A stretch of DNA of 64,000 bases from Flavobacterium sandaracinum (GTDB lineage: Bacteria; Bacteroidota; Bacteroidia; Flavobacteriales; Flavobacteriaceae). How positions within the stretch are numbered: position 1 is the stretch's first letter; every line of letters starts with the position of its first letter. This document shows, one piece after another, positions 36,901 to 45,508 of this stretch. The notes beneath the pieces were generated by a model that saw only the letters and a list, made by a program, of their open reading frames with translations, was not told where the DNA came from and did not search any database. Where the stretch lies: the NCBI RefSeq assembly GCF_004349135.1, contig NZ_SMFN01000004.1:124001-188000 (forward strand), given 5' to 3'. The translations under genes were made by a program, and so were the position numbers.

Positions 36901-38864
36901 ACTTTTGCACCGTTTACTGTTATGATTCCTGTATTCAAAACCGAAACTCCACCCGTTGCTGCAAATGGAGTTCTCCATTCTAATCCTGAAACCTGTGAGA
37001 CTGTTCTATTGTATTGTAGCGTAGCTGCAGAGCCATAATTTGGTATTGCCGAAACCGTAGCAGTTCCTTCCATTGAAAGTACGCCATTGACTGTAGGAAT
37101 ACCATTTAGCGTTTTTAATCCAGAATTTGAAAATATCAAATTAGTAAACGTTGATGCAGTTGCCAATGTCTGTGCCACTCCACCAAAATTTACTGTTCCT
37201 GTTCCAGAAACAAAATTTGTACCGGTACCATTCCAAGCAGTAGTACTAGTTGCATTTACATTAAGCCTGCTGGAACCACCGTTTACTATTCCGTTTGATA
37301 AGGTTACAATACCCGACACAGAATGAATCAACCCTGAACCTAAGTTTAAAGTTCCTCCAATTCCATTGATTGTTAGTGGACCACCGCTGACAGGACCAGT
37401 AAAAGTTGCTGTACCGGCTGTTTTTACCATAGCTATTGTTCCTGTTGTTGTGAAAGAGCCAATGTTTTGCCCTACTGTCCCAGCAATTGTAACGCCACCT
37501 GCAGTTCCAGTAACACTACCACCGTTATTGATAAGATCTCCATTTAAAGTCAACAATATATTAGATAAAAGTAGTTTACCGCCACTGTTTACGGTCAATG
37601 GAACTGAATTATTAAACGTTTTGGGCGCATTCAGTGTTAAATTTTGTGTAGTGTTAATCACAACTCCTCCCGAAGCAGTAAACGGGCTAACCCATTCCTC
37701 TGAGGTTACTGGTCTAGCATTTGTGGTATTGTATTCTAATGTTGCAGTAGGACCGTACGTTACAACTCCCGCTCCTGTTACAAAAATAGTTGCTATTCCT
37801 GCTAACGTAAGCTTTCCATTTACCGTAGGTGTCGTTGCAAATGTTTTTCTGCCTGTACCTGATACTATTAAATTGTTATAAACGAGGGCTGCAGCGGTTT
37901 GATTGCCATTTCTGTAATATTCTACAGTTCCAGTTCCTGCGATAAATGTCCCTCCTGTTCCTGAAATACCTCCCCCTATTCTTAATATACTAGAACCGCA
38001 ATTCAATATTCCGCTTCCTGCTGATCTTGTCCAAGTTCCTGAAAAGGTATGCGTTCCAGATACTAAATCTAAAGTTCCGCCAGATCCGTTAATAGTTAAT
38101 CCACCTCCACTGACATTTCCAGTAAATGTCGCTACACCACCCGTTTTTAACATGCTTACAACTCCCGTGGTTGTAAATCCTTGTATCGTTTGGTTTGCAG
38201 TACCTGTAAACTGAACTAATGAACTGTTTAATACTACCGACCCAGAAGTACTATAATTTCCTCCCAACAACAATCTTCCCGCACCAGTTAAAGTAAAATT
38301 TCCAGAATTATTGAAATTTCCAGATGCAATCGTTAAGCGACCAGTAGTCAGCGTAAAACTACCTGAATTTGTAAAATTACCTGTCAACGCTACAATCCCA
38401 GATGTTCCTGTCACCGTTCCGTTATTTATAAAAAACCCAGTAGTCGTAAGTGTTCTATTGGCTATGTTTAAAGTTGCTCCGGCATTTATAGTAACATTTA
38501 CAATGCTAGTGCTTGTTCCAACTGTAACTACATTTGCTCCTGTAGTTGCAATAACAACATCATCGCCGGAAACTGGCGCAACACCGCCAATCCATGTAGA
38601 ACCTGTAGACCATGTTCCGCCTGTAGCGGTACTCGTTCTAGTGGCAGCATTTATAAATGAAAAAGTAAAAAACAAAACAGCAACAAATGCTAGTTTCCTA
38701 TTGTTTTTACTACCAATTTTTGCTAAAAACAAAAGACTTAATGATTGCGAAGTATCGATTGAAGTATGCCGATGAACCGTATTATTTATGCAATTTTTAT
38801 TTTGGAAAGAAATTAGATTTGGTATCAAAAAAAAAGAAAAATGAGGCAATAACTTCTTGATCAT
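33942..38864 (-). CDS. Giant secreted beta-strand repeat protein with T9SS type C sorting domain
   Basis: A 1640-residue secreted protein. Unusually, the hydrophobic signal segment (RKLAFVAVLFFTFSFINAA) lies at about residues 56-74, after a basic/polar lead of about 55 residues. The body (75-1150) is rich in Gly, Thr, Ser, Asn and Val with repeats such as GTGTVNFGG, LTVNSGGKLLL and GNLTINGSGGTLDL, typical of beta-helical or filamentous adhesins; TWSTGSTWIGGVAPVSGDDVVI at the start is a common opening motif. Residues about 1150-1640 are the same C-terminal module as in both neighbours, ending VTLSNGQVTTKKVIF. Expected at the cell surface; ligand unknown. Confidence 0.85.
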   Translation of the reverse strand: MIKKLLPHFSFFLIPNLISFQNKNCINNTVHRHTSIDTSQSLSLLFLAKIGSKNNRKLAFVAVLFFTFSFINAATRTSTATGGTWSTGSTWIGGVAPVSGDDVVIATTGANVVTVGTSTSIVNVTINAGATLNIANRTLTTTGFFINNGTVTGTSGIVALTGNFTNSGSFTLTTGRLTIASGNFNNSGNFTLTGAGRLLLGGNYSTSGSVVLNSSLVQFTGTANQTIQGFTTTGVVSMLKTGGVATFTGNVSGGGLTINGSGGTLDLVSGTHTFSGTWTRSAGSGILNCGSSILRIGGGISGTGGTFIAGTGTVEYYRNGNQTAAALVYNNLIVSGTGRKTFATTPTVNGKLTLAGIATIFVTGAGVVTYGPTATLEYNTTNARPVTSEEWVSPFTASGGVVINTTQNLTLNAPKTFNNSVPLTVNSGGKLLLSNILLTLNGDLINNGGSVTGTAGGVTIAGTVGQNIGSFTTTGTIAMVKTAGTATFTGPVSGGPLTINGIGGTLNLGSGLIHSVSGIVTLSNGIVNGGSSRLNVNATSTTAWNGTGTNFVSGTGTVNFGGVAQTLATASTFTNLIFSNSGLKTLNGIPTVNGVLSMEGTATVSAIPNYGSAATLQYNRTVSQVSGLEWRTPFAATGGVSVLNTGIITVNGAKVFGASSPLTIATGATLDNGGFELSGGSLLTVNNGGLLRATATSTLPSFTNTNLAALSTVEYAGNAQTVATLTYGHLTLSGAGNKTFPAATTILGDLKITGSAVALFSSGFSSSQSLTFGTVLQSTGSWGGTVSEATNSNGVRFGSTTTGILNVNVSCIEGTWIGSISSNWNTPANWCGGILPSVTTDVTITSASVNQPALGANGSVRNVTISNGATLSLTGTTTLSVSGNWDNEGTFVPNSSTVNFNGTLPQLIGGTTASTFHDLTNSNAIATVTAVIGITVNNLLNISNPSSVLDMSSFVLTGGGAFSNSGSGQILTANTTVLPIPVAKTWNSTVVFNNPLGGQTIVAGTYNGIPSLELQNTSGTQTASGNITTGNKLNITTAGTAIFNMNGFNLTSTILNITEAEAVLDMKNGTLAYTIVDAMDGTIRFSGASNGLSFPSGTIDYYGVGQTVAGGNYYNLLFSGIAGSYTIVSDIDVANKFNVNNGDLTVDDSVSLNLDDAITVVLPGTMMLKNNASLVQTTFTGTNAGRITVQRNTTPIVVDDFTYWSSPTKGTQTLLDFSPNTQLDKYFDYNNDWANVNAATTVFAPGIGYAIRAEGTLIPPGMPAVDDSLRFIGVPNNGTIDIPVTVRASDGVGERLIGNPYPSAIDADAFINANLLGTGTINQTITGTLYFWTHNHTLLGNDYLASDYATYNLFGGVGVGSGTGNLTDPSQYIASGQGFFIENDVAGNVTFDNSMRIVANNTNFYRQKKTKNTAEESHRIWLKLQKGVGDVTGTLVGYGSNSTDDFDPGYDSYVYDEDQVFALYSFIGLSKMAIQSKSLPFVDTDRIPIGYSTNASGTTTISIDKVDGLFSDNQNIYLEDKVLDVIHNLKEDPYTFETEKGTFNERFVLRYTDKTLASADFELNESGVFIAKDRNELKVKSVTENVSQIAVFDLLGRKIFEKKAVNSQEFRTSNIPLSKQAGIVKVTLSNGQVTTKKVIF

Positions 38865-39060
38865 GGTTTAATTTGGAGATTAAATGAAAAATCTTTCTTA
38901 AAATGGTATTTAGAAAAAGATCATTCTCACAAAAACACACAAAATTATCATGAAAACAAAATTAAGGCGTTAAAAAGCAATTATATTCGTTGAAATACAT
39001 CTTTTAGGGGTCAAACAGCACATAAACTCTTCCCAAGATTAAAATTTAAGAAAATGAACA

Positions 39061-39093
39061 AAAAAAACCCATTTTGATTTAACAAAATGGGTT
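39061..39093 (-). terminator. Terminator of the 952-residue secreted-protein gene
   Basis: Perfect 12-bp arms 39064-39075 and 39082-39093, 6-nt loop, T run on the minus strand; 26 nt past the stop codon. It shares the AACCCATTTTG arm type with the terminator at 33883-33907. Confidence 0.85.
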
Positions 39094-39118
39094 TGTAAAT
39101 TACCACAACGATGTGATT

Positions 39119-41977
39119 TTAATAAATCAATTTTGTCGTTACTGTCTGACCATTTTGCAATTGTGTTTTTACAATTAAAACCTGCTCACTAGACCCTAAA
39201 TTTGGAATTACTAATTCCGTTGCATCAACATTTTTGTTCGCATATATTTGTTTACCAAGCACATCATAAATCAAGACTTTATCGATAGATTCTACTGCGG
39301 AATTAATCTTAATTTGCTTATTTTTTATCGATACCAAAACCTGCATTGAGGTATCATCAAAATCTCCAACACTTAACGTTTTATCCGCATATCGCAATAC
39401 AAAACGATCATCAAAAGTTCCTGTAGAAGTTTGAAAAGTATAGCCCGATTTCTTAAGATCATGAATACTGCTGTTTAGTTTATCTTCCAAGTAAATGTTT
39501 TGAGACGTGAATAATCCATCTACCTCGTCAATACTGATAGTAAAACTACCTTCAATTGCGGAACTGTATCCTAATGGCACAACATCATTTTCTTCAAATG
39601 GCAATGCTCGTCCTTGTATGGTTAACGTTTCATCATCAGTGATACTATAAAAATCGACAAATTCATTTCCATTAAAACTTACTCCATCAAAAAACGGATC
39701 ATATGCATTTGTAGCCCCTGTAATATAACCGACTAATAGTTGTTTGAAAGCACCTTGCGAATTAGTAAGATTCAACCATACTCGGTGATTTTCGTAAGCA
39801 TTTGTTACATCAGATTTACTGCTCGCTGTTCTAAAAAACTGACTATTATCCCCTGTTAGAGTTCCAACACCTACTCGCATACTGTTTTCAAATTTTACTG
39901 TACCAGCAACTGAATTAATCCCTGCAAAAAAAGATTGGCCTGAGGCAATTTTTCCTGATGGCTTACTTCCTGCTTTAGTATGGTCTGTCACAATATTTGT
40001 AGTAGAAACTACCGTAACACCTCCAGTCAAATTATAGGTAGCATAGTCATCAGAGGTGTAAGCTAAAGCTCCAGATCCTTGCGAACCATTTGTAATATTT
40101 CCCACATCTTGAATTGCAGTATTGTGCGTCCAAAAATATAACGTTCCTTCTAAAATCGAACTATTACCCCTTAAAAACTCATTGGCATCTAATGCTGATG
40201 GATAGGGGTTACCCAAGAGCGCTGACGACTCAGAATTTGCAGGTGTAGCAGGGATTGGAACAGTAATTAAACCATTATTTGGAACCCCAAAGAAAGACGC
40301 CTGATGAAGTCCTGGCGGCGTAGGTGATACATAATCAGCCCCTCGTATTATATAACCAACTCCATTCATCATGGGTAAATTTGGATCTTCCTGCTTCCAG
40401 TCATAAGAAGCTACATCAAAAGAATAAAATTTATCTAAAGGTGTTTGTGGAGAAACATCTCGTAATTTCTGACCTAGGACGGGTGAAGACCAATAGATAT
40501 AATCAAATGGTTTGTAGGGTGAGGCTTGCCGTTGATAGGTGATTTTACCTGAATTTGTATTTGTTATACTATTTGCTGTTTGAACTAGACTTGCATTATT
40601 TTCAAAAGTCAATTTACCAGACCCTAAAACTTTAACATCATTTGTTACAGTCAAAGTATGCCCCAAAGTAGGATTTATATATTTGAATACAACGCTTGCT
40701 CCACTATTAACTGTACAGTCACAACCAATCACATCTTTTGTAGAATTATAATTTCCCGCAAAAATAATCCTTGAAGTAATGCTTGGTTCTCCATTTAACC
40801 AACCACTACCGTTCCATGTGGTTGAGGATTTATCTACTATCGTAACAACAGGTGAAATCACAGATTCACAGGTCCCATTATTCACTGCGAAATAATAATC
40901 GCCCGCTACTAAATCAGATATTGTCATTGTTGTAGCCGTGATTGGATAAGATTTAGTAATATATCCTGTTTGCTTCAAGGTTCCTGAAGATGGTAAACCA
41001 CTCAATACAACACTACCTGATGGAATAGTACAAGTGAGTTGAGTTTTAGTCTCAAATTTAGGAGTAGCTGGCACAGGATTTACAACTACTGTAATTGTTT
41101 TAGAATTAGTGAATAAAGCGTTCCCAAAATAAGTTGCGCACGTAAGCGTAACCGAGTAATTACCTGATAAGCTCGCAGTAAAATTTGGATTTTGAGCAGA
41201 GCTTGTAGTAATAACATTATTAGGATCCTTGATTGACCAAGAATAATTCACTCCTAAAGTTGAACCTACTGACGTTGTATTTCCTGATTTTCCGGAATAA
41301 GAGCCAAGTAAATTAATAGTGTTATTTTTACAAACTGGAGAATTTGATGTTGGAATCGCATACAAAGTTCCTCCTGAATTATTTACTTCCTCAAAAGTGA
41401 ACAAAGCTCCATTACCAGTACAAACACCATATTCAACTTCTCCTATAAAAATATTGACATTATTATTGCAATTACCAGGCCCACCTACTTTTGCTAATCC
41501 TCCAAGAGGGTCAATTAATATCCCCGTACTTGCAGGCAAATATAAAGAACCTTTATTATCTGTAAATTGTAAAAGTCCATATTTACTAATTACAACGTCA
41601 AGAGTATTTAATTGAAAATCACCTCCTATAGAAAAATTTCCAAAAAATGTAGTTGTAGCTGTTAAACTCTCACCAATAATTAACGCAGTAAATCTATTTG
41701 TAATATTAGCATTTAGGGTAATACTATTCCCATTTCTAATTGTCACGGTACCCGCGCCTGCAAACTGCCCAGGATAACCTTGAGGAGAAATTCCTGACGG
41801 AGTTACCCATGCAGTTCCATTATAATATTGCCAACTTGAAAGAGTAGTCCAATTTCCTGCTCCTACAGAACGATAATCCCCAGAAGTAGTTTGCGCAAAT
41901 AATAAATTTGCGAAAAACAAACTCAGAAACAAAAAAACAACAGTATAAAACGTAGGATTAGGCAAAGGTCTTTTCAT
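39119..41977 (-). CDS. Secreted PKD/Ig-like protein with T9SS type C sorting domain
   Basis: A 952-residue exported protein with signal peptide (1-28, ending LLFAQ). It opens with a module of the SVGAGNWTTLSSWQYYNGTAW type (about 35-190), then a PKD/Ig-like region with GNYSVTLTCATYFGN (about 225-300) and a second small beta domain. Residues about 430-952 are the shared module (GNPYPSALDA, FWTHN, DDYATYNL, IASGQSFF, NHRVWLNL) ending in a type C sorting domain. It is the first transcribed of three same-strand paralogues. I cannot assign a substrate or ligand. Confidence 0.86.
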   Translation of the reverse strand: MKRPLPNPTFYTVVFLFLSLFFANLLFAQTTSGDYRSVGAGNWTTLSSWQYYNGTAWVTPSGISPQGYPGQFAGAGTVTIRNGNSITLNANITNRFTALIIGESLTATTTFFGNFSIGGDFQLNTLDVVISKYGLLQFTDNKGSLYLPASTGILIDPLGGLAKVGGPGNCNNNVNIFIGEVEYGVCTGNGALFTFEEVNNSGGTLYAIPTSNSPVCKNNTINLLGSYSGKSGNTTSVGSTLGVNYSWSIKDPNNVITTSSAQNPNFTASLSGNYSVTLTCATYFGNALFTNSKTITVVVNPVPATPKFETKTQLTCTIPSGSVVLSGLPSSGTLKQTGYITKSYPITATTMTISDLVAGDYYFAVNNGTCESVISPVVTIVDKSSTTWNGSGWLNGEPSITSRIIFAGNYNSTKDVIGCDCTVNSGASVVFKYINPTLGHTLTVTNDVKVLGSGKLTFENNASLVQTANSITNTNSGKITYQRQASPYKPFDYIYWSSPVLGQKLRDVSPQTPLDKFYSFDVASYDWKQEDPNLPMMNGVGYIIRGADYVSPTPPGLHQASFFGVPNNGLITVPIPATPANSESSALLGNPYPSALDANEFLRGNSSILEGTLYFWTHNTAIQDVGNITNGSQGSGALAYTSDDYATYNLTGGVTVVSTTNIVTDHTKAGSKPSGKIASGQSFFAGINSVAGTVKFENSMRVGVGTLTGDNSQFFRTASSKSDVTNAYENHRVWLNLTNSQGAFKQLLVGYITGATNAYDPFFDGVSFNGNEFVDFYSITDDETLTIQGRALPFEENDVVPLGYSSAIEGSFTISIDEVDGLFTSQNIYLEDKLNSSIHDLKKSGYTFQTSTGTFDDRFVLRYADKTLSVGDFDDTSMQVLVSIKNKQIKINSAVESIDKVLIYDVLGKQIYANKNVDATELVIPNLGSSEQVLIVKTQLQNGQTVTTKLIY

Positions 41978-42278
41978 AAAAGTATGCGTGTAAATTCAGG
42001 AACAAAATCTATTTTACAGTAGGTCTTTCTAAAAGAAAAAACTTACTTCTAACAAAACAATGAAAATAAAATTTATAAACAGAATAAAGTCGTTAATATG
42101 CCTTTTTAGTCGATGTAATACCACTTTGAGAGGATTTGAAAAACTACAAGTTATAAAATGACTTATGCCCTTTAGATAGTAAAATAGGATTTGAATACTG
42201 ATAGCTATTATTTTCATGCTAAACGATTTCATTATACCGATTATAAATGCTTAAATTTCCAGCTACAAAAATTAACCC

Positions 42279-42767
42279 ATGAATCCAGTTTTTTCCATAA
42301 AAGAAGCCATACACAAAATAGAACATTTTTGTGCTTATCAAGAACGCTGTCACGAAGAGGTAGTCCAAAAATTACGCTCTATGAAAATGGATGCTGATGA
42401 AATTGACACCATTCTAGTACATCTAATCAAAGATAATTTCCTGAATGAAAGTCGGTTTGCCTGTAGTTTCGCCCGAGGAAAACACCGCATCAAATTTTGG
42501 GGAAAAATAAGAATTGTGAACGAATTAAAATTTCGGAAAATCACGCAATACAACATCAATCTGGCACTTAAAGAAATCTCAGCAGAAGAGTATTTAGCTA
42601 CTTTCCATACCGTCGCAGAAAGAAACTGGGAATCTGTACGAGAAACTAATTTGCTAAAAAAACGTAAAAAATGCTGTGATTACCTGCTTCGCAAAGGCTT
42701 TGAAAGTACTTTAGTTTACGAAAAAGTAAAGGAGCTGGAGGATTCAAATACTGATCGCACCCAATAA
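42279..42767 (+). CDS. recX: Regulatory protein RecX
   Basis: Small helical modulator of RecA filaments (162 residues). The three-helix repeats are visible: CAYQERCHEEVVQKLRSM, then LVHLIKDNFLNESRFACSFARGKHRIKFWGKIRIVNELKFRKI, then a third repeat with KKRKKCCDYLLRKGFESTLVYEKVKEL. The DExRFAxxFxRgk-like core is the best family mark. No recA is nearby; recX is monocistronic here and separated by 300 nt from the secreted-protein array. Confidence 0.93.
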   Translation: MNPVFSIKEAIHKIEHFCAYQERCHEEVVQKLRSMKMDADEIDTILVHLIKDNFLNESRFACSFARGKHRIKFWGKIRIVNELKFRKITQYNINLALKEISAEEYLATFHTVAERNWESVRETNLLKKRKKCCDYLLRKGFESTLVYEKVKELEDSNTDRTQ

Positions 42768-42838
42768 CAGCTATTTAAACCATTCAGATTCGTGACAATT
42801 TTTAAATGATTTCGCTATAACACAGCCATAAAGTGGCT

Positions 42839-43996
42839 TTACAAACTCAAAAGAATACTCACTGCATTCCCACCAAAACCTACGGCGTTAATCAATACTT
42901 TCCTGATCGGATTGGTTTGGATTTGTGCTTTCGCAAAAGGAACTCCGATAAACGTATTGTGTTGCATCATCAATATAGCGAATTCCAGACTCAAAATTCC
43001 TGATGCGCCAAAAGTGTGGCCTATTTTCCATTTATTGGTCGTTAATAAAGGCAGGTTTTCTCCAAAAACTTTTTCTATCGCTTTGTATTCTGTCAAATCG
43101 CCTTTTATGGTTCCAGGTGCATGCATAACAATGACGTCAACATCTGATAAATCAGTATTTTGCAATGCCATTCTCATTGATTTCTGGAAACAAGTCGCTT
43201 CCGCCGAAATAGAAATGTTGTGTTCCAGAATCTCCGTAGCATAGCCAATTCCTTCAATATGAGCCAAAGCATTTTCGGTCGCACCAATTTCGAGACAACA
43301 AACCCCGGCACCTTCACCAAGAATCATAGTATTTTGCTTTTTTTCCAAATCGAGAGCGCGATTAGGATAATATTCTTCTCTATTGGAATAAATTTTCAAA
43401 GCGCGCATTTGGGCAATCGTAAAATCAGTTAATGGCGCTTCACTTCCACCCACTAAAAACTTATCCGCCATTCCAGCTCGAAGCCAAGCCACGCCGTTTA
43501 ATACCGAGTGTAAAGCAGTAGAACATGTGATTGAATGTGAAATTTCAGGGCCAGAACTTTGTAAATCATGAGCAACCCAAGAAGAAATATTCCCTAAAGT
43601 AGTCGTAGGCGAAGCCAAAGTTTGTGCTTTCCCAGTTTTTAAATACTCCTGATAATGCTTTTCGAATAAATCAGTAGCACCACGAGAGGATCCAATATTG
43701 ATTCCAAAAACATCATTGTTACTCCAACCCGCATTTTGTATCGCTTTTCGCGAAGCTGCCATCGCATACAAAACGGATTTATCTAGCGATTTATATTTGC
43801 TGTCTGATGCTGTTAAGTCAGCAATCGCTTGTTCAGAATCACTGTCCAACTTAGCAACAAACGTTTTCTTATGATCTAAAATATGTTCCGTAAAACAATG
43901 AGCTTGCTTGAGATAATTTTCCCAAATTGTTTTTGAATTAATACCCAATGGAGAAATAGAAGCTATGGCGGTTATGGAGATTGTTTGTTGTTGCAA
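42839..43996 (-). CDS. Beta-ketoacyl synthase of FabF type at the end of the biotin cluster
   Basis: Condensing enzyme of 385 residues with a complete Cys-His-His triad: Cys158 in SITCSTALH, His292 in MHAPGTIKGD and His327 in KIGHTFGASG, with Lys324. FabF normally has HGTGT rather than HAPGT, and the protein is slightly short. The start is TTG (43996); no ATG is near in frame. It lies downstream of bioA on the same strand, and no acyl carrier protein or other fatty-acid gene is nearby. A role in making the pimeloyl chain is possible (inference); an alternative is an unrelated polyketide or lipid function. Confidence 0.88.
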   Translation of the reverse strand: MQQQTISITAIASISPLGINSKTIWENYLKQAHCFTEHILDHKKTFVAKLDSDSEQAIADLTASDSKYKSLDKSVLYAMAASRKAIQNAGWSNNDVFGINIGSSRGATDLFEKHYQEYLKTGKAQTLASPTTTLGNISSWVAHDLQSSGPEISHSITCSTALHSVLNGVAWLRAGMADKFLVGGSEAPLTDFTIAQMRALKIYSNREEYYPNRALDLEKKQNTMILGEGAGVCCLEIGATENALAHIEGIGYATEILEHNISISAEATCFQKSMRMALQNTDLSDVDVIVMHAPGTIKGDLTEYKAIEKVFGENLPLLTTNKWKIGHTFGASGILSLEFAILMMQHNTFIGVPFAKAQIQTNPIRKVLINAVGFGGNAVSILLSL

Positions 43997-44093
43997 GTGG
44001 ATAATTTTTTATTTTGTTTCACGAAAATTCATAAAGAAAACTCTAAGATGCGCTACGTTTTACTATTATTAAAGAAAATTTTCAATTCTCTTT

Positions 44094-44128
44094 CTTTGTG
44101 AATCTCTGCGTCTTCTTTGTGAATCTTT
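44094..44128. repeat. Direct repeat with 21-nt period between bioA and the synthase gene
   Basis: CTTTGTGAATCT starts at 44094 and again at 44115, 21 nt later, in the 155-nt gap before the synthase gene. 21 is three heptads, which is compatible with the 7-nt periodicity of other operon gaps in the window. No terminator seen. Confidence 0.55.
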
Positions 44129-44151
44129 GTGTAATAACTTTGGAGGCAAAA

Positions 44152-45423
44152 TTAAACTATTTCTAAAGCATTTTCTACCACTTGATACACTTTTTGCAAC
44201 TGCTCATCAGTAATAACATACGGTGGCAAAATGTAGACAATATTACCAACTGGACGCAAAATCACTCCGTTTTCGATAAAAAAATCGTAGAGTTTATTCC
44301 GCAGTGTTCCATAATAACTGGCAGCACTTTCGGTTTTTATTTCTAATGCAAAAATAACTCCCAGTACTCGGGTTGTGACTACTTTCGGATGATTTCTAAC
44401 GCGCTCCTGAAACTCCAAATGACTGTGATTAACTCGCGCTATATTGGCTTGCATTTCATCCGTTTGCAACAAGTCTAAACTGGCTAATGCTGCCGCACAA
44501 CCCGTAGGATTTGCTGTAAAAGTATGGCCATGAAACAATGCTTTGTTAATGTCGTCATCGTAAAAAGCGTCAAATAAATCCTGTGTAAAAGTCGTAATCG
44601 CCATAGGAATAGTTCCTCCAGTCAACGCTTTGGACAAACACATCATATCTGGTTTTTCAACCAAATAATCTGTTGCAAACGTTTTCCCCGTTTTTCCAAA
44701 GCCTGTCATCACTTCATCAGCAATGGTCAATACATTATTCTCTTGGCAAATTCGCATCAATTGATCTAAAGCTTCCGGTTCGTACATCACCATTCCTGCG
44801 GCTCCTTGAACGAGAGGTTCAAAAATAAAACCTGCACAGTTGTTGTTTTTTAGTACCGCTTGCAACGCATCATAACTTTCTTGCTCTTGTCCTTTTACTG
44901 GAACCGGAATCCGAACCACATTAATAAACATTCCTTCAAAAGCTTCGACAAAAAAAGAAATTCCACTTGCTGCCATCGCACCAAAAGTGTCGCCATGAAA
45001 AGCATTTTCGAAAGCAATTATCGTCGTTCTCTTTTCTCCTTTATTGAAAAAATACTGCAAGGCGACTTTAATTGCGACTTCAACAGCCGTAGAACCATTA
45101 TCAGAAAAGAATATCTTCTGTTGGTTTTTTGGTAAAATTTCCATCAGCTTCTCGGCTACCAAAATAGCGGGCTCATGTGTAAATCCACCAAACAACACGT
45201 GTTCTAATGTGGTGAGTTGTTTGTAAATGGCATCGGCAATAAATGTGTTGGAATGTCCGTACGGATTGACCCACCACGAAGCTATGGCGTCAATATATTC
45301 TTTATCATTTTCGTCCCAAAGCAAAGCACCTTTTCCTCTTTTGATGGCAATAGGCAAAGCTGCAGTTTTATGTTGGGTATACGGATGCCAAAGATATTGG
45401 CCGTCTCTTTCTGTTAAGTTCAT
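44152..45423 (-). CDS. bioA: Adenosylmethionine-8-amino-7-oxononanoate aminotransferase
   Basis: PLP enzyme converting KAPA to DAPA with S-adenosylmethionine as amino donor. Marks: WHPYTQHKT near the N-terminus (residues 11-19), SWWVNPYGHSN, FENAFHGDTFGAMA, the DEVMTGFGKTG PLP-binding loop and the lysine in LSKALTGGT. I start at ATG 45423 (MNLTERDGQY, 423 residues); an upstream in-frame ATG at 45477 would add an 18-residue hydrophobic stretch translated from the heptad-repeat spacer, which is unlikely. A -7 box (TATCTTTG, 45435-45428) ends 5 nt before the ATG. Confidence 0.97.
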   Translation of the reverse strand: MNLTERDGQYLWHPYTQHKTAALPIAIKRGKGALLWDENDKEYIDAIASWWVNPYGHSNTFIADAIYKQLTTLEHVLFGGFTHEPAILVAEKLMEILPKNQQKIFFSDNGSTAVEVAIKVALQYFFNKGEKRTTIIAFENAFHGDTFGAMAASGISFFVEAFEGMFINVVRIPVPVKGQEQESYDALQAVLKNNNCAGFIFEPLVQGAAGMVMYEPEALDQLMRICQENNVLTIADEVMTGFGKTGKTFATDYLVEKPDMMCLSKALTGGTIPMAITTFTQDLFDAFYDDDINKALFHGHTFTANPTGCAAALASLDLLQTDEMQANIARVNHSHLEFQERVRNHPKVVTTRVLGVIFALEIKTESAASYYGTLRNKLYDFFIENGVILRPVGNIVYILPPYVITDEQLQKVYQVVENALEIV

Positions 45424-45508
45424 TTTGCAAAGATAAAAGAAGCAAGATACAAGAAGCGAGAAAAACGCAAAAAACAAGTCTTGATTGTTTCTTCTTGATT
45501 CTCAATTT
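45424..45508 (-). repeat. Heptad-periodic spacer between bioD and bioA
   Basis: The whole 85-nt gap reads on the minus strand in 7-nt units from bioD's stop to the bioA ATG; the last five units are variants of TCTTGCT/TTGCTTC, and earlier units are variants of GAATCAA. Units flip from A-rich to T-rich near the middle. A TATCTTTG box (45435-45428) is embedded in the last units. Confidence 0.75.

Noticed and set aside
36337..38775. Long open frames on the plus strand (36337-36687, 37366-37881, 38311-38775 and others)
   Set aside because: They lie antisense to the 1640-residue secreted protein and are produced by its Gly/Thr/Val/Asn-rich codons, which rarely give stops on the other strand. The products are Pro/Val-rich without any domain.
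42029..42232. 67-codon frame upstream of recX
   Set aside because: AT-rich, hydrophobic by composition, no start signals; likely chance.
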